Position numbers and translations under genes: made by a program. A stretch of DNA of 64,000 nt, taken from assembly GCF_900115115.1 (NCBI RefSeq), contig NZ_FOVI01000015.1, positions 1 to 64,000 on the forward strand, read 5' to 3'. Positions 44,142-53,562 of this stretch are shown here, in pieces (positions within the stretch are counted from its first letter, which is position 1; the number at the start of each line of letters is the position of its first letter). The DNA comes from Paenimyroides ummariense (GTDB taxonomy: Bacteria > Bacteroidota > Bacteroidia > Flavobacteriales > Flavobacteriaceae). The notes beneath the pieces are model-generated. The model worked only from the letters and a program-made list of their open reading frames with translations, was not told the DNA's origin and made no database searches.

Positions 44142-46142
44142 ATGAGTAAAGTAATGAAATATCCAATTTATCCCATTACATTTTCTTATGTTAGTGGGAT
44201 TTTTTGTGGCTTTTATTTAAAGCTTCCAGATATTGCTGTGGTATCGGTTACAGTTTTATCTTTCGTGACGTTGTTTTCTCTTTACATTTTACAGCGAAAT
44301 AAAGGTTTTAATAATAAGTTGAATCTGTTTACTATTCTGGCTGTTTTCGTTACTTTTTCTTCGTTGGGATTTCTTTCGTACATTTTTAATAATAAACCTA
44401 TAATTATTGATGATTTAAACGCGAAGGAATTTACGATTAAAGTGACCGATGTTTTAAAATCAAACGCTTATTCGCACCGAATGTATGCCAATCTGTTGTC
44501 CCAGAAAGATCAACCTAAAGTTTTGGTTACTTTTTCTAATAAATTGGATATTCCTAAAGTTGGAACGGTTTACAAATTGGTGGGAACAATTAAGAAAGTA
44601 GCTGAACCACGAAACTTGTACGATTTTAATTACAGCGAATATTTACGACTGAGAAATATCCATTATCAGATCACATCTTACCACGAACCTTTTAAAATTA
44701 AAGAAGAAAAATCTTTTCAATCGATCATTATTAGTGGCAGAGATTATCTTACCGCACAATTCTCCAAATTAGGATATTCCGAAAAAACACAGGGTTTTAT
44801 TCAGGCACTTTTGTTCGGTATTAAAACCAATTTAAACGATGAAATTCAGCAACAGTTTAAAGATTTCGGAATTTTACATGTACTCGCAGTATCGGGAATG
44901 CACGTAGTATTATTGTTCTCAACCATTTCATATGTTTTAAGAAAATTACGACTTTCAAAAAATGTAATAACCGTAATTTTGATTGTTTTTCTATTGATTT
45001 TCAGTTTAATGGCGGGTTTTTCAGGATCGGTAGTTCGTGCAGCTTTAATGTGTTTAATGACGATTGTTGGAACTTTAACGGGAAGAAGAATTCATACAAT
45101 TAATCTTTTGGTGGGTAGTATGCTGTTAATTCTGCTTTTTGAACCAAATTATTTGTTCGATGTCGGTTTTCAGTTAAGTTATCTCGCGGTGTTTTCAATC
45201 GTGTTTTGTTATCGGGTTATTCAACATTATTTTACGTTTAAAAACTGGATTTTAAACTATTTTGGGCAGTTGATTGGTGTGTCATTAGTTGCGCAATTAG
45301 GCGTTTTACCATTGAGTATTTATTATTTTAAGCAGATTCCGCTGTTATTCTTGATAGGAAATATAATTGCTATTCCAATAACATCTTTTCTACTTTGCGC
45401 ATGGTTTATACAAATGGTTTTAAGTTTGATTTCAGTTGAGGTATTGGCATTGATAACTCCGATTTTAAGTTGGATAAGTACTTTCTGTTTTGATAGTTTA
45501 AGCAGATTATCTGATTATTTTTCCATTAAAACGATCGACTTTCATTTCGGGATTTTACAGACCATATTGGCTTTGTTGATGGTTTTTACTATATTCTGGT
45601 TTTTCCAGAAAAAAAAATTGTATAAGGTTTATGTTTTTCTTTCGATAGTTATCTTGTTTCAATTGATAACCTTACAAAATGTAATCGAAAATAAAAGGAA
45701 AGAAGAAATTGTGGTAATGAGCGATGCTGACAATGTGGTTATTTTAAATAAAGTAGGATCGAAGATCAATCAAATTGGTAATGCAAATAAATATACATTG
45801 CAAAGCTTGAAAAATTATGAACTGCACACCAATTCTAAAGTCAAAACTATAGATTCGATACAAAATTCTTTTGTGTTGAAAGGTAAGACTTGGCTGGTAA
45901 TTGATAGTTTAGAGGTATATCCGAAACAAAAGTTTGATTATGTGGTTTTATATCAGAACCCAAAAATAAATTTAGATCGATTGATGCACGATGTTCAACC
46001 CAAAATGATTTTACTGCACAACGCAAACTATCAATACTTAAACGAAGAATATTCGGCGTATTTTAAGAAAAGAAAAATCCCTTACCACGATATGCGTACT
46101 AAGGGAAGTTATGTTATTGATTATAATTCTGGTAATAATTGA
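44142..46142 (+). CDS. comEC: ComEC/Rec2-family competence membrane protein
   Basis: This 666-residue polytopic protein has an N-terminal DUF4131-like part and an OB-type soluble region (KVTDVLKSNAYSHRMYANLLSQ). The competence core follows with the diagnostic FGILHVLAVSGMHVVLL and FSGSVVRAALMC. It forms the channel that brings single-stranded DNA across the inner membrane. The C-terminal metallo-beta-lactamase domain of many ComEC proteins is missing, as is common in Bacteroidetes. TATCTTTA at 44129-44136 suggests the ATG at 44154 (MKYPIYP) as an alternative start. The 3' end overlaps the convergent thioredoxin gene by 22 bases. Confidence 0.92.
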   Translation: MSKVMKYPIYPITFSYVSGIFCGFYLKLPDIAVVSVTVLSFVTLFSLYILQRNKGFNNKLNLFTILAVFVTFSSLGFLSYIFNNKPIIIDDLNAKEFTIKVTDVLKSNAYSHRMYANLLSQKDQPKVLVTFSNKLDIPKVGTVYKLVGTIKKVAEPRNLYDFNYSEYLRLRNIHYQITSYHEPFKIKEEKSFQSIIISGRDYLTAQFSKLGYSEKTQGFIQALLFGIKTNLNDEIQQQFKDFGILHVLAVSGMHVVLLFSTISYVLRKLRLSKNVITVILIVFLLIFSLMAGFSGSVVRAALMCLMTIVGTLTGRRIHTINLLVGSMLLILLFEPNYLFDVGFQLSYLAVFSIVFCYRVIQHYFTFKNWILNYFGQLIGVSLVAQLGVLPLSIYYFKQIPLLFLIGNIIAIPITSFLLCAWFIQMVLSLISVEVLALITPILSWISTFCFDSLSRLSDYFSIKTIDFHFGILQTILALLMVFTIFWFFQKKKLYKVYVFLSIVILFQLITLQNVIENKRKEEIVVMSDADNVVILNKVGSKINQIGNANKYTLQSLKNYELHTNSKVKTIDSIQNSFVLKGKTWLVIDSLEVYPKQKFDYVVLYQNPKINLDRLMHDVQPKMILLHNANYQYLNEEYSAYFKKRKIPYHDMRTKGSYVIDYNSGNN

Positions 46143-46576
46143 TCAGGTGTTTTGTAACCAACAATTCCTTTTGTTATTTTTCCATTCGAATCTATAACAG
46201 CCATTGTTGGATAGCCTGGAACTTGCAAGTAAGTTGTGAATTGATGTATTCCGTTTCTTGAGTTTTTTCGAGCTTCTTGATAATCTGGATTTTTATACAG
46301 AGTACCGCCAAATTGAAACTCGTCGTTACCTTCGGCATTAAATTTTACGGCATTGTATTTTTCGTTGATTTCTTTTACAATCTTTGCGTCAGAAAAGGTG
46401 TTTTTATCTAACGCTTTACAAGGTCCGCACCAAACGGTGTAAATATCAATAAAAATAGGTTTTTTGTTTTTTTTCTGTGCTGTAAGGGCATCTTTCATGC
46501 TCATCCACTTAATTTCTTGAGCCTGGCTAACAAAACAAGCCATAGTAAATAATACTAATAATATGCTTTTTTTCAT
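46121..46576 (-). CDS. Exported thioredoxin-like protein (CGPC)
   Basis: This 151-residue protein has a signal peptide (MKKSILLVLFTMACFVSQAQ) and a thioredoxin fold with Cys50-Gly-Pro-Cys53 (FIDIYTVWCGPCKALDK). The cis-Pro loop is VPGYPTMAVID. It is probably a periplasmic thiol reductase or chaperone. It converges with comEC and overlaps its last 22 bases on the other strand. A terminator of the neighbouring POT gene lies just upstream of its start. Confidence 0.9.
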   Translation of the reverse strand: MKKSILLVLFTMACFVSQAQEIKWMSMKDALTAQKKNKKPIFIDIYTVWCGPCKALDKNTFSDAKIVKEINEKYNAVKFNAEGNDEFQFGGTLYKNPDYQEARKNSRNGIHQFTTYLQVPGYPTMAVIDSNGKITKGIVGYKTPDQLLPEL

Positions 46577-46606
46577 TGTTTAAAAATTAAAACGTAAATA
46601 TAAAAA

Positions 46607-46634
46607 AAATCCGATAGCAAAAACTATCGGATTT
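46607..46634 (-). terminator. Terminator after POT transporter 1
   Basis: An 11-bp stem (AAATCCGATAG and its complement) with a 6-base loop has an A-run on its left, which reads as a T-run on the minus strand. Confidence 0.85.
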
Positions 46635-46654
46635 ATTATTTTCAAAAAGCATGC

Positions 46655-48052
46655 CTATCTTACGCCATGCATTAATTTTAAAATAAATTTATTTAGAAGT
46701 ACAAGTAAAGCACCACAAACAATTACAAAACCTGATATGTAAGTGAATACTTGCCCGGCACCCATTGTTTCAACACTTGAAGCTACAAAACCTCCTATAA
46801 AATTTGCTACAGATGAAGCAAGCATCCAAACTGCCATAAGTATAGAGGCTAATTTTGGTGGAGATAGTTTTGTAACTACAGAAAGTCCTACTGGTGACAA
46901 ACATAATTCGCCAATTGTATGTAATAAATAGGTCATTATTAACCACATCATTGCAGCTTTATTAGCAACATCGGTAATATCTCCATTAGCATTACGCTCT
47001 GCAACTGCACCTAGCATAAACCAAAAACCAATACCTAAAATGATCATACCAACACCCATTTTAACTGGTGTAGTTAGTTTTTTTCCTAATTTAGAATTCC
47101 AAAATATTGCAAACACCGGAGCTAATAATACAATAAACAGAGGGTTTACAGATTGAAACCAAGAAGAAGGAACTTCGAAACCACCTATTCTTCTATCAAT
47201 GAACGAATCCGTGTATAACGAAAGAGAAGATCCAGCTTGTTCAAATCCAGCCCAGAAAAATACTGCAAATAAGAATAAAATAAAGATGACAGACATTCTT
47301 TGTTTTTCTTCTGGCTGTGTTAATATTTGACCTGTTTGTGGATTTACAGAAACTGATGCTTCAACAGAATCATTTTCGTTTGTAGAACCTACAGGTTTTT
47401 TACCTAAATCGCCAAGGTATTTTTGTGCAAACATGTTAAATACAACTTGCCCTAAAAACATACCAATACCAGCAGCTAAGAAACCGTATTTATAGCCATA
47501 ACTCATGATTTCGCCACCTTCTTTTACAGCAAAAAAATCATCTGTTAAATAACCAATTAAAAGTGGCGCAATTAATGCACCTAGGTTTATTCCCATATAG
47601 AAAATAGAAAAAGCAGAATCTCGTCGGTCATCACCTTCGGCATACAATCCGCCAACAAGGGTAGAAATATTTGGTTTAAAGAAACCATTTCCAATAATTA
47701 ACAAAAACAAGCCAATATAAAGTCCGGTCATGTTGTTCATGCCAAACAACACAAATTGGCCAATCATCATTGTGATACCACCAATTGTAATTGCAGTTCG
47801 TTTACCTAAATATTTATCGGCAAGCCACCCACCTATAAGCGGTGTAAAATATACCAAACCTGTAAAATAACCATAAAGTAAAGTAGCTTCGGCTTTATCC
47901 ATACCCAAACCACCTTGTAAATAGGTTTTTGTTAAGTAGTAGATAAGAATTGCACGCATTCCGTAGTATGAAAAGCGCTCCCACATTTCGGTGAAGAACA
48001 AAAGATATAATCCTTTAGGATGCCCTTTTTGTTGAACTTGAACTGTATCCAT
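46655..48052 (-). CDS. POT-family proton-dependent oligopeptide transporter 1
   Basis: This 465-residue MFS carrier imports di- and tripeptides with protons. The POT signatures are visible: the E-x-x-E-R motif in FFTEMWERFSYYGMRAILIYYL and the second PTR2 motif FSIFYMGINLGALIAPLLIGYL. GNGFFKPNISTLVGGLY lies between them. It is the shortest of four paralogues here and lacks their large inserts. It is flanked by its own -7 box and terminator, so it is transcribed separately. Confidence 0.93.
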   Translation of the reverse strand: MDTVQVQQKGHPKGLYLLFFTEMWERFSYYGMRAILIYYLTKTYLQGGLGMDKAEATLLYGYFTGLVYFTPLIGGWLADKYLGKRTAITIGGITMMIGQFVLFGMNNMTGLYIGLFLLIIGNGFFKPNISTLVGGLYAEGDDRRDSAFSIFYMGINLGALIAPLLIGYLTDDFFAVKEGGEIMSYGYKYGFLAAGIGMFLGQVVFNMFAQKYLGDLGKKPVGSTNENDSVEASVSVNPQTGQILTQPEEKQRMSVIFILFLFAVFFWAGFEQAGSSLSLYTDSFIDRRIGGFEVPSSWFQSVNPLFIVLLAPVFAIFWNSKLGKKLTTPVKMGVGMIILGIGFWFMLGAVAERNANGDITDVANKAAMMWLIMTYLLHTIGELCLSPVGLSVVTKLSPPKLASILMAVWMLASSVANFIGGFVASSVETMGAGQVFTYISGFVIVCGALLVLLNKFILKLMHGVR

Positions 48053-48081
48053 AGTTTTAGTTAAATTTTTTTAGTAATTAG

Positions 48082-48089
48082 CAAATATA
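48082..48089 (-). promoter_or_regulatory. -7 box for POT transporter 1
   Basis: TATATTTG on the minus strand matches the consensus exactly, 29 bases before the ATG at 48052. The -33 position lies in a terminator stem and matches poorly. Confidence 0.45.
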
Positions 48090-48100
48090 GTTTTTTTATA

Positions 48101-48141
48101 AAATAAGCGGTGTTTTTTCATTGAAAAAACACCGCTTATTT
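48101..48141 (-). terminator. Terminator after POT transporter 2
   Basis: A 19-bp stem (it starts AAATAAGCGGTG and includes TTTTTTC) has a 3-base loop. It ends the POT3-POT2 transcript on the minus strand. Confidence 0.88.
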
Positions 48142-48168
48142 TAAGTAATTATTAAGAAATAAATATTT

Positions 48169-50244
48169 CTACTTAATTCCGTGCATTAATTTTTTAATTA
48201 ATGGATTTAACAGCATTACAAGTAAACCAGCTGCTGCCGGAATTGCTGTAAATAGTATAAAGAAATAACTTAGGGAATGTTCATTTTGTATAACTTTTAT
48301 CTGACCTCCAAATAAAGCGGCTAGCTTTTGTGCTATTGCAATTGCTAAATACCACACCCCAAACATAAATGCTAACATACGCCCAGGTACTAACTTAGAA
48401 ACATAAGATAAACCAACAGGTGATATAAATAATTCGCCTAACGTATGGAATAGATAAGTAGCAGCTAAGAAAAATAATGAAAGTTTTACTGTTTTGTCTT
48501 CGCCATACGTTCCTAAACCTAGAATTAAAAAGCCTATAGCTACTAAAATTAACCCAAAACCATATTTAAATGCAGCAGAAGGGTTAAAGCGAGATCCCCA
48601 AAGTCTTGATACCATTGACGCCAATGCAATAATAAAGAATGAGTTTAATGTAGAAAACCAAGAAACGGTAATTTCTACCTGGCTATCTTTAACTTGCGTA
48701 ATTTGTGCTTCAATAATCTCAGATGGTCTATTATGTTTTGCATAATCGGCTTTTAGTTTTGTTTCAGCTTCTGGTGTAACTTCAACATATTTTTCACCTT
48801 CGTATAAAATTTTGATAGGTGTGTTTAACTGAAATTCTTTTTGTGATGCTAAATCAACCTTTTCAAGAACTTTAACAGATTCATTGTTCACAATATTAGC
48901 TTCAGTAATTGGAGTAACTTTGTAGGTTTTATTCCCTTTGTCATCTAGTACTTCTTCGCCCGTTTTTGGATCTGTTTTAATTGTTTTAGTGGCGTTGAAA
49001 GAAACTTCGTATGAGTGAGATTTCCAATTATAATTTAACATCCATAAAGCAGATGCCCAAATACCTATGAAGGTAACTATTAAGACAACGTTAGATAAGA
49101 ATGCTTGTTTAATTGTTTTTTGTGCTAGTTTTATCAATACATATGATATAAATAGCATTGGAATTATGGTTAGTAATGTATTAAAGATATTGAAATATAA
49201 AGCATGATTACCGTAAAGAATTCTCTGTGTGTTTTCTTTAGCAAAAATTACTAATGATGTTGCACCTTGTTCAAAACTCATAAAAAAGAAAATCAAGAAA
49301 AATGCTAATAAAACAACGGCAAACATTCTATCACGTACCACCTTATCATATCTTAAAATACGAGAAACCAATAAGTAGATAAATAAAGCTAATGCAGAAA
49401 GAATCATGATATATTGCCCACGCAATACAGATGTATCCATAAAGCTGAATATATCGCTAATACCATTTTTAGATAAAGGGTCGTTAAAAGCGTATAAAAG
49501 ACCAATTACACCTATTATGGTAATTAAAATATAATCAATTGTTTTAAAAGGGTTACGTTTATCAGTGTCTTCGTTGTTTTTTAATTCTTTACCTTCTGCA
49601 GATTTGTCTAAAATTCCCAAATTACCCATCATAGGTTTTGCAAAAGCAAACTGAAGTGTTCCTAATAACATGAAAATACCAGCTAAACCAAAGCCCCAAT
49701 GCCAACCAATTTTTTCTGCTAAGAAACCACAAAGCATCATTCCAAAAAAGGCACCTGCATTTACCCCCATGTAGAAAATGCTATAAGCACCATCTTTCTT
49801 TTCAGGTAAATCTTTATACATTTCTCCTAATATTGACGGCATATTTGGTTTAAAAAAACCGGTTCCAATTACTAAACACCCCAAACCAATGAAGAACATT
49901 ATAGGCGTATCAAATGCCATGGCAGCGTGCCCAATGGTCATAATTATCGCACCAATAATAACCGCCATGCGAGATCCGATGTATTTATCTGCAATGATAC
50001 CACCAAAAATAGGTGTTAAGTAAAGCATCATAGCATAGGTTCCATATAGTGCACTGGCTTGTTCAACCGTCCATTCCCAACCAGGATTTAGTCCTATGAC
50101 AGAAGCTGTTAAAAATTGCATTAATAATACACGCATTCCGTAGAACGAAAAGCGTTCCCACATTTCGGTAAAGAAAAGTACAAATAATCCCGATCGTTGT
50201 CCTAAAACATTCGATTTGTAAAACTCTGTAGGAGTAGTTTCCAT
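48169..50244 (-). CDS. POT-family peptide transporter 2, with large insert
   Basis: This 691-residue carrier has both POT signatures (FFTEMWERFSFYGMRVLLMQFL; YSIFYMGVNAGAFFGMMLCGFL). It is much longer than usual because of a soluble insert of about 120-130 residues between late helices. The insert starts after NYNWKSHSYEVSFNATKTIKTD and includes EEVLDDKGNKTYKVTP and AKHNRPSEIIEAQITQ. It probably faces the periplasm and might bind peptide or a partner, which is inference. It starts 9 bases after POT3, so the two are one operon. Confidence 0.92.
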   Translation of the reverse strand: METTPTEFYKSNVLGQRSGLFVLFFTEMWERFSFYGMRVLLMQFLTASVIGLNPGWEWTVEQASALYGTYAMMLYLTPIFGGIIADKYIGSRMAVIIGAIIMTIGHAAMAFDTPIMFFIGLGCLVIGTGFFKPNMPSILGEMYKDLPEKKDGAYSIFYMGVNAGAFFGMMLCGFLAEKIGWHWGFGLAGIFMLLGTLQFAFAKPMMGNLGILDKSAEGKELKNNEDTDKRNPFKTIDYILITIIGVIGLLYAFNDPLSKNGISDIFSFMDTSVLRGQYIMILSALALFIYLLVSRILRYDKVVRDRMFAVVLLAFFLIFFFMSFEQGATSLVIFAKENTQRILYGNHALYFNIFNTLLTIIPMLFISYVLIKLAQKTIKQAFLSNVVLIVTFIGIWASALWMLNYNWKSHSYEVSFNATKTIKTDPKTGEEVLDDKGNKTYKVTPITEANIVNNESVKVLEKVDLASQKEFQLNTPIKILYEGEKYVEVTPEAETKLKADYAKHNRPSEIIEAQITQVKDSQVEITVSWFSTLNSFFIIALASMVSRLWGSRFNPSAAFKYGFGLILVAIGFLILGLGTYGEDKTVKLSLFFLAATYLFHTLGELFISPVGLSYVSKLVPGRMLAFMFGVWYLAIAIAQKLAALFGGQIKVIQNEHSLSYFFILFTAIPAAAGLLVMLLNPLIKKLMHGIK

Positions 50245-50253
50245 ATTGTTAAA

Positions 50254-51906
50254 TTAGTTTTTAGTTGTTCTTTGTTTTTTTTCTAAAGGTTTGATTATTA
50301 ATTTGTCGTAAATAGTTAAGGATACAATAGAAAATATACCGATTCCCACAATTACAAACCAAATTTTGTTTGGGTTGTACGTTTCCCATAGCATGTTGGT
50401 CATATCCCAATGACTCATGCCTAATTTTTGTTCTGCTAATGTAAAATATTCGTTTTTAGAAAAAGGAAAATGTACCTGACTGATATTTATACTTTTTGAT
50501 GCTGCAAAATCGGTGAATGATTGTTTAACAACAGCCCAGTCAATTGTTTCGGCTTTTAGGTTGAATTGCTTTTCAAAAGCTGAAATAGACATGTTCAAAG
50601 CTTTTGATCCTTCTTCGATAAACTGTTCTTTGGTCACTACTTCGGGCATTTCAATATTTCTTCCTGCCATTTCTTTCTTTAATAACGATAATTTATCTGA
50701 CCAAGATTGATACAAACCACCCGATATAAAACTAGTTACAAAATAACTTGCAGCTACGGGTAAAAAGTAGGTTCCCTGATATAATCCTTCTTTTCCTTTT
50801 GGTGTAATTAAAGCGATAAATGAAGATACTGTTGGGCTTGACATCATTTCTCCTATAGCAAAAATCATGGTTCCAATAATCGTAAACCAAACATTACCCG
50901 AGTAAAATGTTAAACCGATACCTATTGTTGCAATGACAGCTCCACGAATTACCGCATTGATATGACGCATTTTAATTACGAAGAATGAAATAGTAATTTG
51001 GAAAAGGATAATCATCAACGAATCGATGTTTGTAAACCATTCCGGTTTTACTTGTCCGTCTTGTGTTAACAAACCTCCTAATGCAGGCAGGTTTTCATTC
51101 AACCAATTACTTATTGCTGCAGAATTTACCCAGTCTTCTATAAAGTTCGGAAGGGTGTTGAACAACTGATTAAACATCGTCCAGAAACCAATCATTAGCA
51201 ATAATAAAATACCTAAACGGATGTCTTTTAAAGCTTCAAAGATACCCAAAACAGATTCTTTAATTGCTTCACCTATTGAATTTTTAGGCTTTTCTATTTT
51301 TGGTTCTTTATAAAACAGCAATAAAACCACAAGATTAATAGCGATAACAACAGCTGCCTGAATAAAAATAATTTTCCAACCATAAGTAGTCCGTAAACCC
51401 GATGACATTGCAGGACCGATAAATCCACCAATATTAACCATCATATAAAAAATACCAAAACCCATTGTTCCAGTGGTTTCATTCGTATTTCTTGCAATAA
51501 TTGCCGATGCGACCGGTTTAAAAAACGCAGCACCGACTGCAACCAATAGGAAAACCATATAAACACTCCAATACGTATTTACTTCACCCAACAGGTAATA
51601 ACCAGAAATCATGATAATAAAGGCTATTGTTAACGAAACTTTATAACCAATACGGTCTGCAATAACTCCGAAAACTAAAGGAAGGAAATAAAGTATTCCC
51701 ACAATATTTCCCATAATGTTTCCTTTCTGAACGTGATCGAAACCTAAACCGCCGGTATCGGTAGATCCAACTAAATAAAGTCCTAAAAGTGTATAGATTC
51801 CGTACCAAGCCCAGCGTTCCATTAATTCCATGAAGCTGGCTATCCAGAAATTTTTATTGAAAGATCCTACCGTTTTAAAAAATGACGGTTTTGTAGTGTC
51901 TGACAT
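50254..51906 (-). CDS. POT-family peptide transporter 3
   Basis: This 550-residue member is more divergent. The E-x-x-E-R motif is kept in FMELMERWAWYGIYTLLGLYL, and the second signature reads FGIFYMMVNIGGFIGPAMSS. A soluble insert of about 100 residues lies before the last helix (VTKEQFIEEGSKALNMSISAFEKQF...). The Ala-Trp in place of Ser/Phe-Tyr after E-R suggests altered specificity. It is the first gene of a two-gene operon with POT2, driven by a near-perfect promoter at 51932-51962. Confidence 0.9.
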   Translation of the reverse strand: MSDTTKPSFFKTVGSFNKNFWIASFMELMERWAWYGIYTLLGLYLVGSTDTGGLGFDHVQKGNIMGNIVGILYFLPLVFGVIADRIGYKVSLTIAFIIMISGYYLLGEVNTYWSVYMVFLLVAVGAAFFKPVASAIIARNTNETTGTMGFGIFYMMVNIGGFIGPAMSSGLRTTYGWKIIFIQAAVVIAINLVVLLLFYKEPKIEKPKNSIGEAIKESVLGIFEALKDIRLGILLLLMIGFWTMFNQLFNTLPNFIEDWVNSAAISNWLNENLPALGGLLTQDGQVKPEWFTNIDSLMIILFQITISFFVIKMRHINAVIRGAVIATIGIGLTFYSGNVWFTIIGTMIFAIGEMMSSPTVSSFIALITPKGKEGLYQGTYFLPVAASYFVTSFISGGLYQSWSDKLSLLKKEMAGRNIEMPEVVTKEQFIEEGSKALNMSISAFEKQFNLKAETIDWAVVKQSFTDFAASKSINISQVHFPFSKNEYFTLAEQKLGMSHWDMTNMLWETYNPNKIWFVIVGIGIFSIVSLTIYDKLIIKPLEKKQRTTKN

Positions 51907-51931
51907 CTTTATGAAAGTTTAAAACTTACAA

Positions 51932-51962
51932 ATAAAGTAAAATATTTAAGATTATGCACAAA
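51932..51962 (-). promoter_or_regulatory. Promoter of the POT3-POT2 operon
   Basis: On the minus strand, TTTG (51959-51962), 19 bases, then TACTTTAT (51932-51939). The -33 box is exact with ideal spacing and the -7 box has a mismatch in the last position(s), 25 bases before the ATG. Confidence 0.6.
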
Positions 51963-51963
51963 A

Positions 51964-51988
51964 AAAAGCGACTAAAATAGTCGCTTTT
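51964..51988 (-). terminator. Terminator after POT transporter 4
   Basis: An 11-bp stem (AAAAGCGACTA and its complement) with an AAA loop continues into a T-run on the minus strand. It abuts the -33 box of the next operon. Confidence 0.87.
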
Positions 51989-52007
51989 GAATTTATCATT
52001 GATGTTT

Positions 52008-53507
52008 TTATTTTACCTCGTGCATTAATTTGCGAATAAGTGGCGATATAAGTACTAGAATTACCCCTGCAATTAATGAATAAATTGCCAATTGTTGGTA
52101 ACCGTCTGTATATGCCATTAATTTATCTGTCAACGAAGCATCCGGGCTAGGATCACTCATACCTGCACCTAAAATTCCAGCTAAATATTGTCCGTATGCA
52201 CTTGCCAAGAACCATAATCCCATCATCATTCCGGCTAAATGTTTAGGAGAAAGTTTTGTAACCATTGATAAACCAATTGGCGATAAACATAATTCTGCAA
52301 TGGTAACCACAAAATAAGCTAAAGCAAAAATTTCTAAAGAAGTCATTCCTTGTGCGTTTGCAAAAAAGCGTAATGCGTAAAAAATGTAGTATGCACCGGC
52401 AAGTATCAAGAAAGCCAAACCAAATTTAATTACTGTATTAGGTTCAGTTTTCTTTTTAGCCATCCATAACCAAACAATTCCTAACAATGGAGCAAAAGCA
52501 ATTACATATAACGAGTTAGCACTGTTGTTAACAATGTTAGGATCTAACGATAAACCAAATAAAGTAGGTGTAACATTACTGTTGGCAAATAATGCTAAGG
52601 ATCCACCAGCCTGTTCAAAAATGGCAAAGAATAAAATTGAAAAAGCAATCATGATAAACGCTGCTATAAATTTTTGCTTGCCTGCAGATGACTCTATTTT
52701 AGTTAATTGAATAATATAATACAACACAGCTAGCGGACCAACAATGAACATAAACAAATCGGTATATTTTGTGTTGTTAATCATTATATAGATTAATGGG
52801 ATACAAACTAATGCGCCAATGTAAACCATAATTTCTCTTGACTTTCTTTTAGGAGCTTGTAAATGATTAATAGGCGAATTACCAATTGGTCCTAATTCTT
52901 TTCTAATTGCTAAAAAGAAAAGTACACCAATAACCATAACAGCAGCAGCAGAAAGAAAAGCATAGTTCCAACCATAGTTTTTACCTAAGTAAACGCAAAC
53001 AATACCGCCTAAAAGCGCCCCAATATTAATTCCTGAATAAAATAAGCTAAAACCGGCATCGCGTCTTGGGTCTCCTTCTGCATATAGTTCACCAACCATT
53101 GATGATATATTCGGTTTAAAAAATCCGGTTCCAATAATCGTTAATGTTATTCCGTAATAAAAAAACTGGTGTGGATCTATACCAATTAAAAGATTTCCGG
53201 CAATCATTACTAAACCTCCAAAAACCAAAGATTTTTTAAAGCCAAGAATTTTATCGGCAAAAATTCCACCAATGAATGTAAATGCATAAACAAATGCCTG
53301 AATTGCACCATATTTTAGGTTAGAATCTTTTTCAGACAAGCCTAATCCCATTAATTGATCTGCCATAAAAAGTGCTAAGACACCGCGCATTCCGTAGAAA
53401 CAAAAACGTTCCCACATTTCAACCATAAACAAATGCCATAATTGTTTAGGATATTTTCCTTTAAAATTATGAATTTCTTCTAACTGTTTTTGATCAGTTG
53501 CTGTCAT
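52008..53507 (-). CDS. POT-family peptide transporter 4
   Basis: This 499-residue proton-coupled peptide carrier has FMVEMWERFCFYGMRGVLALFM (E-x-x-E-R), GTGFFKPNISSMVGELY and FSLFYSGINIGALLGGIVCVYL. It follows the dipeptidyl peptidase IV gene by 55 bases on the same strand. It is therefore the transporter most likely to be co-expressed with the peptidase, although a TACATTTG box in the gap may add a separate promoter. Length is near the family norm. Confidence 0.93.
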   Translation of the reverse strand: MTATDQKQLEEIHNFKGKYPKQLWHLFMVEMWERFCFYGMRGVLALFMADQLMGLGLSEKDSNLKYGAIQAFVYAFTFIGGIFADKILGFKKSLVFGGLVMIAGNLLIGIDPHQFFYYGITLTIIGTGFFKPNISSMVGELYAEGDPRRDAGFSLFYSGINIGALLGGIVCVYLGKNYGWNYAFLSAAAVMVIGVLFFLAIRKELGPIGNSPINHLQAPKRKSREIMVYIGALVCIPLIYIMINNTKYTDLFMFIVGPLAVLYYIIQLTKIESSAGKQKFIAAFIMIAFSILFFAIFEQAGGSLALFANSNVTPTLFGLSLDPNIVNNSANSLYVIAFAPLLGIVWLWMAKKKTEPNTVIKFGLAFLILAGAYYIFYALRFFANAQGMTSLEIFALAYFVVTIAELCLSPIGLSMVTKLSPKHLAGMMMGLWFLASAYGQYLAGILGAGMSDPSPDASLTDKLMAYTDGYQQLAIYSLIAGVILVLISPLIRKLMHEVK

Positions 53508-53546
53508 ATTTTGAAATTGTTGTTTCTTAAAAAGTTGTTAAGAAGT

Positions 53547-53554
53547 CAAATGTA
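53547..53554 (-). promoter_or_regulatory. -7 box between dpp4 and POT transporter 4
   Basis: TACATTTG on the minus strand matches the consensus exactly, 39 bases before the POT4 ATG. The -33 region falls in the end of the peptidase gene and is not clear. Confidence 0.4.
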
Positions 53555-53562
53555 ATAAAATA

